The notes beneath the pieces were generated by a model. The model searched no databases. It worked only from the letters and a program-made list of their open reading frames with translations, and had not been told where the DNA came from. Position numbers and translations under genes: made by a program. Source: JAVVHH01 sp964235765 (GTDB lineage: Bacteria > Pseudomonadota > Alphaproteobacteria > Acetobacterales > Acetobacteraceae). Taken from it: a DNA stretch of 13,210 nt. The DNA lies in assembly GCA_964235765.1 (NCBI GenBank), contig CAXSDH010000096.1:1-13210 (forward strand), written 5' to 3'. Positions 6,628 through 13,210 of the stretch are shown one piece after another (position 1 is the stretch's first letter; each line of letters begins with the position of its first letter).

Positions 6628-6657
6628 GTACTAAGCGGCCGTTAATTCTTAGGTCAA
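6628..6657 (-). promoter_or_regulatory. Candidate sigma-70-type promoter in the kdpE downstream spacer
   Basis: On the minus strand, TTGACC (6657-6652; five of six matches to the -35 consensus) is followed after 18 bp by TAGTAC (6633-6628; three of six matches to the -10). It sits in the most AT-rich stretch of the window, about 110 bp upstream of the TTG-started gene. A small inverted repeat CTAAG/CTTAG (6631-6635 and 6648-6652) overlaps the elements and could be an operator. The -10 match is poor, so this is only a candidate. Confidence 0.3.
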
Positions 6658-6686
6658 AGCTATTCCGTTCATCCGCCTGGGAGAAC

Positions 6687-7373
6687 TCAGGTTTCCGATT
6701 CCAGCAGGCGGTAGCCGATGCCCGCCTCCGTCCTGATCAGTCCGGCAGCTTGCGGGCCGAGCTTCTGGCGGAGGTGGGATATGTGCACGCGCAGGTATTG
6801 CGTGTCCTCGGCGTGCTTCGTTCCCCAGACCATCGAGAGAAGCTGCTGGTGGGTGATCACCCGGCCAGCATTGCGAACCAGCACCGCCAGCAGGTCATAC
6901 TCGCGCGGCGTCAGGACGACTTCATCATCGCCGGCCCAGACCCGGCGGCCTAGAAGGTCTACCTTGACGCTATCGCGCCGGAACGGCTGCACGACGCCCT
7001 TCTGTACAAGGGCGCGCCGCAGGCAAGCGCGCAGCCGGGCCAGCAGTTCGGTCATCGCGAAAGGCTTCTCGACGTAATCGTCCGCCCCCGCGTCGAGCGC
7101 CCGCACCTTCTCTGCTTCCTTGTCGCGCGCCGACACCACGAGGATCGGGGCGTGGGTGATGCCGCGCAGTTGCACCAGGGTGTCCTGCCCGTCCTGGTCC
7201 GGCAGGCCCAAGTCCAGCAGGATCGCGGCCGGGGGGTTTGCCGCGGCCAGGTGAAGACCCTCGGAGGCCGTGTTCGCGCGCACCACGTCGTAACCTGCGG
7301 TTTCCAGGGCAGGCTTGAGGAAACGGTGGATCTGGGGCTCGTCGTCGATGACCAGGATGCGGTTTTCGTTCAT
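6687..7373 (-). CDS. kdpE: KdpE response regulator of the potassium system
   Basis: This DNA-binding response regulator activates kdp transcription when phosphorylated by KdpD under potassium limitation or osmotic stress. The 228-residue protein is of OmpR/PhoB type. Its receiver domain (about 3-115) has the acidic pair Asp10-Asp11, phospho-acceptor Asp54 in ILLDLGLPD, Ser81 and Lys103 in VEKPF. The winged-helix domain (about 128-224) carries LTPREYDLLAVLVRN and LRVHISHLRQKLG. The ATG overlaps the kdpD stop codon (ATGA), so translation is probably coupled to the sensor. It is the last gene of the kdp run; the downstream spacer shows no strong terminator. KdpE of Escherichia coli is about the same length. 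Identification rests on the sequence and on the kdpABCD context. Confidence 0.97.
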   Translation of the reverse strand: MNENRILVIDDEPQIHRFLKPALETAGYDVVRANTASEGLHLAAANPPAAILLDLGLPDQDGQDTLVQLRGITHAPILVVSARDKEAEKVRALDAGADDYVEKPFAMTELLARLRACLRRALVQKGVVQPFRRDSVKVDLLGRRVWAGDDEVVLTPREYDLLAVLVRNAGRVITHQQLLSMVWGTKHAEDTQYLRVHISHLRQKLGPQAAGLIRTEAGIGYRLLESET

Positions 7374-10024
7374 GGCTTGCCGATTGCCGCTTCCGGGACA
7401 GCCGCGGGAAGGCGGATCGTGATCACCGTGCCGGGCGCCCCGTCTCTCGGCAGATCGGGGCGGGGACTGTGGGCTGCGATGCGCCCTCCCATCGCCTCGA
7501 TCAGGCCACGAGCGATCGCCAGGCCCAGTCCCGTTCCTGGCGCCACCCGGTCGCCGCGGCTGGCCCGAAAGAAGCTGTCGAAGACGTGCGGCAAGTCCTC
7601 AGGGCTGATCCCCACGCCTTCGTCGGCGATGGTCAGCACCGCTTCGTGCTTCTCCCGCCTGCCGCCGACCTGGATCAGGCTATGCGTCGGCGCATATTTG
7701 GAGGCATTTTCCAGGACGTTTATCAGCACCTGCTCCAGCATGACCGGATCCGCTAGCACAACCGGCTCAGGCTCCGAGATATTGACGGCGACGAAGGGCG
7801 AGCTGGTCATCCGGGCGGACGCGGCCTCCACTGCTTCAACCAAGCCGATCGGCGTCAGGTGCGGGGTGATCTGGCCGGTTTCCAGCCGGGTCAGCTCGGT
7901 GATGTTGGTGAGGAACCGGGCCATGCGCCCGACATCCTGCTCGATGCTCTCCAGCAAATCGTTGCGGGTGGCCTCCTCCAATTGGGTCCAACTGGCTTTC
8001 AGCGTGCCAGCGGCGCCCTGGATCCCGGTCAATGGCGTGCGGAGGTCATGGCCCAGGGAGGCGAGCAGCGCGGTACGCAGCCGCTGCGTTTCCTCCATCG
8101 CCGCCGCGCGGGCGCCCTCCGAGGCGAGGCGCACCCGCTCCCACGCCACCGCAGCCTGGTCGGCCAGGGCCTCCAGCGCCTGCAACTGCGGCTCGTTGAG
8201 CCTGCCGGGGCTGCGCACACCCAGCGTGCCCAGCTTGGCGCGGGTGGTCTTCAGGGGAATGAACCGCCAACTCGCACTCGGAAGCGTGCTGGTCCCCTGC
8301 CCGGCTGGTTGCTGGTTGACCCAGGCCCACGTGGCAGCGGCCCAGGCCGCTTCGTCCATCGTGTTCGAAGGGGGCTCGGCGACGCGGATGTCGACGTGCG
8401 AGTCGGGGCCGTCAGCCACGGGCGCCAGTACGATCGCTTGCCCGGCGGTGGCCGCCGCCTGGCGCGCGATCTCGGCCAGCAGCTCCGGCTCCGTCGCCGC
8501 CTCGCCAAGCTTGCGGCTGAAGGCGCCGATGCGGCGCAGGCCGTCGATGCGCGCCTGGGCGGCCCGGCCCTCCGCCCGCACGCGGCTGGACAGGCTGCCC
8601 GAAAGCACCGCGACCGCGGCGAACAGCAGCAGCGCCATCAGGTCGTGGAGGCTGGTGAGGGCGATCGTGTACAGCGGCGGCAGGAACAGGAAGTCCCACG
8701 CGAGGAAGCCCGCCGCCGCCACCGCCAGTGCAGGGCGCAGCCCCCCCAGGCTGGCGCCCGCCACGACCGCGGCAAGATAGGCGAGGCCCATGGCTTCACC
8801 GGGCACGACGTCCCGTGCCGCCATGCCGAACCCGCTGACACCCACGACCAACGCGGCGGCGGAGGCCCAGGCGACCCAGCCGGCGGGCTCGGCACGCCGG
8901 CGCGGGACGGCAACGCCGGGCAACGGGATGACATGCAGCACGAAATCGGGCGCGTGCCGCAGCATCTGCACGCTCAGTATGCGCCCGGTCAGCCGCCGCC
9001 ACAGGGACGGCGCGGCGCGGCCGATCACGAGGTGCGTCACGTTGGCGCTACGCGCGAACTCCACGGTGGTGCGCACCAGGTCGGACCCGACCCGCGTTTG
9101 TATGTCCGCGCCAAGCTGGGCGGCGAGGGCCAAGGCGGCGCGGGCGGCGGCCATGGTGTTGTCGCGCTCCACGTGCAACGCCGTCCAGGGTGCGTGCAGC
9201 GCTTCGGCCAGCCGCTTGGCGCTGCGGACGACGCCCTCGCTGCCCTTGTCGGGGCCGACCAGCGCCAGCACCCGGTCTCCGGCAGGCCAGGGCCCGGCGA
9301 CCCCCGCCCGCTTCATCCAGTCCCGCACGTCGTCGTCCACATGGGCCGCGGTGCGGCGCAGCGCGATCTCGCGGAGTGCCGCGAGGTTGCCCTCCTTGAA
9401 GAACCCGTCCAGCGCGCGGGCGGCGTTGTCGGCGCGGTAGATCTTGCCTTCGCGCAGCCGCGTCCGCAGTTCCGTCGGCGGCACGTCGATCAGTTCGACC
9501 TCGTCGGCCGACTCCAGAACGCGGTCGGGCAGGGTCTCGGCCACGCGGACGCCGGTGATGCGGGCCACGTCCTCGTTCAGGCTTTCCAGGTGCTGCACGT
9601 TCAGCGTGGCCCATACGTCCAGCCCGGCGGCCAGCAGGTCCTCCACGTCCTCCCATCGCTTGGCGTGCCGGCTGCCGGGCGCGTTGGTGTGCGCCAACTC
9701 GTCCACCAGCAGCAGGCCGGGGCGGCGGGCCAGGGCGGAGTCCAGGTCGAACTCCTGCAGCACCTGCCCACGGTAGGGCACGTGGCGGTACGGCAAAAGG
9801 GGGACGCCCTGCAACTCCGCCTCGGTGCCTGCGCGGCCGTGCGTCTCGATCACCCCGGCCAGCACGTCGATGCCGTCCGCCGCGCGGCGCTTGGCCTGGA
9901 CCAGCATCTCCCACGTCTTGCCGACGCCGGGCGCGCTGCCCAGGAACACCTTCAGCCGCCCGCGGCCTTCCGTGGCCGCCGCCGCCAGCAGTGCGTCGGG
10001 ATCCGGTCTTCCGTCCTCTGGCAT
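7370..10024 (-). CDS. kdpD: KdpD potassium-sensing histidine kinase
   Basis: This membrane sensor kinase controls KdpE. The 884-residue protein (E. coli KdpD is 894) has the full classic layout. The N-terminal KdpD domain (about 22-235) has Walker A GSAPGVGKT (29-37) and Walker B LLLVDE (104-109). A universal-stress-protein-like domain follows (about 250-370), then a DUF4118 four-helix membrane region (about 383-481), a GAF-like segment (about 500-640), and a HisKA domain with phospho-acceptor His659 in LGHDLRTPLTG. The HATPase domain has N-box Asn773 in NVLENASKYAP, G1 DEGVGI (about 801-806) and G2 GTGLGLAI (830-837). All motifs are intact, so it should be functional. It starts 9 bp after the kdpC stop and ends in an ATGA overlap with kdpE. 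No strong Shine-Dalgarno is visible at its ATG, suggesting re-initiation from kdpC. Confidence 0.98.
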   Translation of the reverse strand: MPEDGRPDPDALLAAAATEGRGRLKVFLGSAPGVGKTWEMLVQAKRRAADGIDVLAGVIETHGRAGTEAELQGVPLLPYRHVPYRGQVLQEFDLDSALARRPGLLLVDELAHTNAPGSRHAKRWEDVEDLLAAGLDVWATLNVQHLESLNEDVARITGVRVAETLPDRVLESADEVELIDVPPTELRTRLREGKIYRADNAARALDGFFKEGNLAALREIALRRTAAHVDDDVRDWMKRAGVAGPWPAGDRVLALVGPDKGSEGVVRSAKRLAEALHAPWTALHVERDNTMAAARAALALAAQLGADIQTRVGSDLVRTTVEFARSANVTHLVIGRAAPSLWRRLTGRILSVQMLRHAPDFVLHVIPLPGVAVPRRRAEPAGWVAWASAAALVVGVSGFGMAARDVVPGEAMGLAYLAAVVAGASLGGLRPALAVAAAGFLAWDFLFLPPLYTIALTSLHDLMALLLFAAVAVLSGSLSSRVRAEGRAAQARIDGLRRIGAFSRKLGEAATEPELLAEIARQAAATAGQAIVLAPVADGPDSHVDIRVAEPPSNTMDEAAWAAATWAWVNQQPAGQGTSTLPSASWRFIPLKTTRAKLGTLGVRSPGRLNEPQLQALEALADQAAVAWERVRLASEGARAAAMEETQRLRTALLASLGHDLRTPLTGIQGAAGTLKASWTQLEEATRNDLLESIEQDVGRMARFLTNITELTRLETGQITPHLTPIGLVEAVEAASARMTSSPFVAVNISEPEPVVLADPVMLEQVLINVLENASKYAPTHSLIQVGGRREKHEAVLTIADEGVGISPEDLPHVFDSFFRASRGDRVAPGTGLGLAIARGLIEAMGGRIAAHSPRPDLPRDGAPGTVITIRLPAAVPEAAIGKP

Positions 10025-10033
10025 GGACTGACG

Positions 10034-10624
10034 CTAGGGCTTCGCCTTGTCCAAGGCGAGGTTCAGCGCGAGCACATCCACCCGCGGCTCGCCGATGAGG
10101 CCCAGCAGGCGGCCGCCGGTGTTCGCAACCAGCATTTCCCGCACTTGAGCTTCCGGTATGTTCCGCGCCCCAGCGACACGCGCCACCTGCCGTTCGGCGT
10201 TCGGCGGAGAGATATGCGGGTCCAGCCCGGAAGCGGACGTGGTCGCCGCGTCGCCCGGCACGGGCTTCGCTCCGGCCTTGGATACGTCCGCCGTCACCCG
10301 GTCGACCAGCGACTTGGCGGTCGGTCCCGCGTTCGACCCGGACGAGTTGCCGGCGTTGTAGGGCGCGGGCACCGTCTTGGTGCTGTCCGCCGGGTCGGTG
10401 TCCGAGGTCGCCGACGGACGGCCCTGGAAGTACTTGTCCTGCGTGAAGGCTTGGCCCAGCAGCGCGGACCCGATCACCTTGCCGTCGCGCTCGACAAGGC
10501 TGCCGCCCGCCTGAAACGGGAACACCGCCCGTGCGAAGCCGACGAACCCCAGAGGGAACGCGATACCCGTCAACAGGGTGAACAGCGCCACCAGCACCAG
10601 CGCCGGACGAAGTTGCGTGAGCAT
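10034..10624 (-). CDS. kdpC: KdpC subunit of the potassium-transporting ATPase
   Basis: This is the small accessory subunit of KdpFABC, thought to stabilise the complex and aid its ATP or K+ affinity. The 196-residue protein has one N-terminal membrane helix (about 7-32) followed by a periplasmic domain with the family motifs: GSALLGQAF (52-60), YFQGRPSA (65-72), the Asn/Ser/Gly-rich segment NAGNSSGSNAGP (90-101), ASGLDPHISPPNAERQVARVA (131-151) and a C-terminal VDVLALNLALD. Its ATG shares one base with the kdpB stop (TGATG), a tight translational coupling that fits fixed subunit stoichiometry. The length is close to the 190 residues of E. coli KdpC. A larger open frame upstream in the same phase is only non-coding shadow of kdpB. 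Confidence 0.97.
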   Translation of the reverse strand: MLTQLRPALVLVALFTLLTGIAFPLGFVGFARAVFPFQAGGSLVERDGKVIGSALLGQAFTQDKYFQGRPSATSDTDPADSTKTVPAPYNAGNSSGSNAGPTAKSLVDRVTADVSKAGAKPVPGDAATTSASGLDPHISPPNAERQVARVAGARNIPEAQVREMLVANTGGRLLGLIGEPRVDVLALNLALDKAKP

Positions 10625-12657
10625 CAGGATATCCCCAGCAGCGTTAGGACGAGGTCGATCAGCTTGATGCCGATGAACGGGGCCACCAGGCCGCCCAGTC
10701 CGTAGATCAACAGGTTGCGCCGCAGCAACGCGGCCGCCCCGATCGGCGTGAAGGCCACCCCGCGCAACGCCAGCGGCACCAGCGCCACGATGATCAGCGC
10801 GTTGAAGATCACCGCGGACAAGATGGCCGATTGCGGGCTGTGCAGGCGCATGATGTTCAGCGCGCCCAGCTCCGGATAGGTCGCGACGAAGATTGCCGGC
10901 AGGATCGCGAAGTACTTGGACACGTCGTTGGCGATGCTGAACGTCGTCAGGGACCCGCGGGTGATCAGCAGTTGCTTGCCGATTTCCACGATCTCCAGCA
11001 GCTTGGTGGGGTCGCTGTCGAGATCGACCATGTTGCCGGCCTCGCGCGCCGCTTGCGTGCCGGTCTGCATGGCCACGCCGACGTCGGCCTGGGCCAAGGC
11101 GGGGGCGTCGTTGGTGCCGTCGCCGCACATCGCCACCAGGCGGCCTTCGGCCTGCACGCGGCGGATGTAGTCCAGCTTGTCCTGCGGCGTCGCCTGCGCC
11201 AGGAAGTCGTCCACCCCGGCCTCGGTGGCGATGGCCGCCGCGGTCACCTTGTTGTCGCCGGTGATCATCACCGTGCGGATGCCCATGGCGCGGAGCTGGG
11301 CGAAACGCTCGCGGATGCCGGGCTTGACGATGTCCTTCAGCTCGATCACGCCCTGCAGCCGGCCGTCCGCCATCACCGCCAGCGGTGTGCCGCCGGCCCG
11401 GGCGATCCGGTCCACGGCCTGCGTGAAGCCTTGCGGCGCCGCGCCGCCCGCCAAGGCGAGCACGCTGTCCACCGCGCCCTTGCGCCACGACCGGCCGCTG
11501 GCGTCCAGCCCTGAAACCCTCGTGTTGGCGGTGAACGGCACGACGGTCGCGCCCACTGGCGCCTCCAATGTCAGCCCGTGCCGGTCCCGCACATAGGCCA
11601 GGATCGACCGGCCCTCCGGCGTATCGTCGCCGAGCGAGGCGAGCGCGGCGCTTTCGGCCAGGCCCGGCTCGTCCACGCCGGGCACCGGGTACAGCCCGGC
11701 GGCGGCGCGGTTGCCGAAGGTGATCGTGCCGGTCTTGTCCAGCAGCAGCATGTCCACGTCGCCCGCCGCCTCCACCGCGCGCCCGCTGGTCGCCACCACG
11801 TTGAACCGGATCAGCCGGTCCATGCCGGCGATGCCGATGGCCGAGAGCAGGCCGCCGATCGTGGTGGGAATCAGGGTCACCAGCAGCGCCGCCAGCACCG
11901 GCACGCCCAGGTCGGTGCCCGAGTACTTCGCCAGGCCCACCAGGGTGACGACGGCGATCAGGAAGATGATCGTCAGGCCTGCCAGCAGAATGTCCAACGC
12001 GATCTCGTTCGGCGTCTTGCGGCGCTCGGCGCCCTCCACCAGCGCGATCATGCGGTCGATGAAGGTGTTGCCGGCCTCCGCGGTGATGCGCACCACCAGC
12101 CAATCCGACACCACCTGCGTGCCGCCCGTGACCGCGCTGCGGTCGCCGCCGGCCTCGCGGATGACAGGGGCGCTCTCGCCGGTGATGGCGCTCTCGTTCA
12201 CGCTGGCGACGCCCTCGACGATCTCGCCGTCGCTGGGCACCAGGTCGCCGGATTCCACCAGCACCAGGTCGCCGCGCTTCAGGTCGGGCGCCGGCACCTG
12301 GACGGTACGGGCGCGGTCGGTGCCGGTCATTCGCTTGGCCATCGTGTCGCTGCGCGCGCGGCGCAGGCTTTCCGCGCGCGCCCGCCCGCGGCCCTCCGCC
12401 ACCGCCTCGGCGAAGGTCGCGAACAGCACCGTCAGCCACAGCCAAACGGCGATGGCGAAGGCGAACCAGGCGGACTGCCCGGTCGCCAGCTCGCGCACCC
12501 CCAGCACGGTCACCAGCATCGCCACGACCTCGGTGACGAAGATGACGGGATTGCGGATCAGCCCGGCCGGGTTGAGCTTCTTGAACGCGTCGCCCGCGGC
12601 CCGGCGCAGGATTGCGCCATCGAACAAGGCGATCGTGTCAGCATTGGCTTGTGCCAT
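10624..12657 (-). CDS. kdpB: KdpB catalytic P-type ATPase subunit
   Basis: This is the ATP-hydrolysing subunit of the K+ pump. The 677-residue protein is complete. It has the actuator TGES (159-162), with Ser162 at the position known as the inhibitory phosphorylation site in E. coli KdpB; the M4 proline in LIPTTIGG (Pro264); the phosphorylation motif DKTGT with Asp307; FTANTR (375-380) and KGA (Lys393) in the nucleotide domain; TGDN (466-469); and the hinge GDGTND (512-517). The M5 segment SIANDVSKYFAI carries the conserved Asp578 and Lys581. Seven membrane helices can be placed in the usual blocks. The ATG begins 11 bp after the kdpA stop, with AGGGA about 8 nt upstream. All catalytic residues are present, so an active pump is expected. 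Confidence 0.98.
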   Translation of the reverse strand: MAQANADTIALFDGAILRRAAGDAFKKLNPAGLIRNPVIFVTEVVAMLVTVLGVRELATGQSAWFAFAIAVWLWLTVLFATFAEAVAEGRGRARAESLRRARSDTMAKRMTGTDRARTVQVPAPDLKRGDLVLVESGDLVPSDGEIVEGVASVNESAITGESAPVIREAGGDRSAVTGGTQVVSDWLVVRITAEAGNTFIDRMIALVEGAERRKTPNEIALDILLAGLTIIFLIAVVTLVGLAKYSGTDLGVPVLAALLVTLIPTTIGGLLSAIGIAGMDRLIRFNVVATSGRAVEAAGDVDMLLLDKTGTITFGNRAAAGLYPVPGVDEPGLAESAALASLGDDTPEGRSILAYVRDRHGLTLEAPVGATVVPFTANTRVSGLDASGRSWRKGAVDSVLALAGGAAPQGFTQAVDRIARAGGTPLAVMADGRLQGVIELKDIVKPGIRERFAQLRAMGIRTVMITGDNKVTAAAIATEAGVDDFLAQATPQDKLDYIRRVQAEGRLVAMCGDGTNDAPALAQADVGVAMQTGTQAAREAGNMVDLDSDPTKLLEIVEIGKQLLITRGSLTTFSIANDVSKYFAILPAIFVATYPELGALNIMRLHSPQSAILSAVIFNALIIVALVPLALRGVAFTPIGAAALLRRNLLIYGLGGLVAPFIGIKLIDLVLTLLGIS

Positions 12658-12668
12658 GTCTATGGTCC

Positions 12669-13210
12669 CTAGAAGGTCTTGCCGGCGAGCATCGAGAAAT
12701 GCTCCGCCAGCGGCCCGAGGCTCAGCGCGGGCAGGAACTGCAGGCCGCCCAGGATCAGGATCACGCCGATCAGCAGGCCGATGAACAGCGGTCCATGCGT
12801 GGGGAAGGTGCCGGCGCTGTCCGGCAGCTTGGGCTTCGCCGCCAGGGACCCCGCGATGGCCAGCACCGGGATCATGAAGGCGAAGCGGCCCAGCAGCATG
12901 CAGGCGCCCAGGCCGTAATCCAGCAGCGGCGTGTCCGCGGACAGGCCGGCGAACGCGCTGCCGTTGTTGCCGGTGGCCGAGCTGAACGCGTACAGCATCT
13001 CGCTCAATCCATGCGGCCCGGCGTTGGACAGGGAGGAGAGCCCGTTCTCCAGCACCAGGCAGATGGCGGTGCCGCCCAGGATGCACAGCGGCAGGATCAG
13101 CACCGCAAGCATCGCTAGCTTGATCTCCCGGGCCTGCACCTTCTTGCCCAGGTATTCCGGCGTGCGCCCCACCATCAGCCCGGCCACGAACACCGCCAGC
13201 AGCGCGAACA
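12669..13210 (-). CDS. kdpA: KdpA potassium-binding channel subunit (3' part only)
   Basis: KdpA binds K+ and forms the selectivity filter and tunnel of KdpFABC. Only the last 179 residues lie in the window; the gene runs off the right edge, and the GTG at 13193 is an internal valine, not a start. The fragment includes VGRTPEYLGKK, the last pore-loop region SSATGNNGSAFAGLS (a KdpA selectivity-filter repeat), THGPLFIGLLIGVILILGG and the final helix ending MLAGKTF. These match the C-terminal third of known KdpA proteins closely. It is followed after 11 bp by kdpB. The remaining 5' part, kdpF if present, and the kdp promoter must lie beyond the edge. Confidence 0.97.
   Translation of the reverse strand, partial: FALLAVFVAGLMVGRTPEYLGKKVQAREIKLAMLAVLILPLCILGGTAICLVLENGLSSLSNAGPHGLSEMLYAFSSATGNNGSAFAGLSADTPLLDYGLGACMLLGRFAFMIPVLAIAGSLAAKPKLPDSAGTFPTHGPLFIGLLIGVILILGGLQFLPALSLGPLAEHFSMLAGKTF

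Noticed and set aside
7859..10705. 948-codon open frame on the plus strand opposite kdpD and kdpC
   Set aside because: It is an antisense shadow typical of high-GC DNA. Its product is low-complexity (Arg, Gln, Gly, Ala, His-rich) with no recognisable domain, while the opposite strand has intact kdp genes.
10034..12445. 803-codon minus-strand frame ending with KdpC
   Set aside because: Only its last 196 codons are KdpC. The upstream part is an Arg/Gly-rich alternate frame of kdpB, not a fusion protein.
11578..12784. Two long plus-strand open frames opposite kdpB
   Set aside because: They are shadows of kdpB with no domain-like pattern; kdpB on the minus strand has every P-type ATPase motif.

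Overview
The window is a piece of a very GC-rich bacterial chromosome. Every convincing gene lies on the minus strand, so the biology reads from high to low coordinates. Family composition (KdpABC/DE, an FbpABC-type importer with a fused double-domain permease, an HpcH/HpaI aldolase, a COG3618-type hydrolase) and base composition suggest a proteobacterium. An alphaproteobacterium of the Rhodospirillales/Acetobacteraceae kind is my best guess, but it is an inference and no rRNA or other marker is present.

Region 1 (13210 down to 6687) is the high-affinity potassium system: the 3' end of kdpA, then kdpB, kdpC, kdpD and kdpE. The genes are tightly packed: kdpA-kdpB gap 11 bp, kdpB-kdpC 1-nt overlap (TGATG), kdpC-kdpD gap 9 bp, kdpD-kdpE ATGA overlap. 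KdpABC is the K+-importing P-type ATPase. KdpD and KdpE are its sensor kinase and response regulator. The promoter, any kdpF and the kdpA start lie outside the window.

Region 2 (6686 down to 5875) is a boundary zone. A relatively AT-rich spacer of 169 bp holds a weak candidate promoter and a strong ribosome-binding site in front of a TTG-started 166-residue protein of unknown function that looks like a degraded Rossmann/methyltransferase fold. A further 142-bp spacer carrying a 7-bp inverted repeat separates it from the next cluster.

Region 3 (5874 down to 37) looks like one catabolic-uptake operon: an HpcH/HpaI-family aldolase, a COG3618-type amidohydrolase/lactonase, a periplasmic binding protein, a fused two-domain permease and an ATPase. 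The importer is of the FbpABC/PotABCD type. The two co-transcribed enzymes suggest that its cargo is an organic acid, lactone or sugar acid rather than iron.

The most unusual feature lies inside this operon, between the binding-protein gene and the permease gene. It is a tandem array made only of G and C, with a 22-bp period (two 11-bp half-units differing at one base), interrupted by exactly 100 N. Each side of the N run carries exactly 55 bp of array in the same phase. This looks like a tandem repeat that collapsed during assembly, so its true length is unknown. The array ends 8 bp before the permease start codon and can be drawn as hairpin-forming and near-G-quadruplex sequence.
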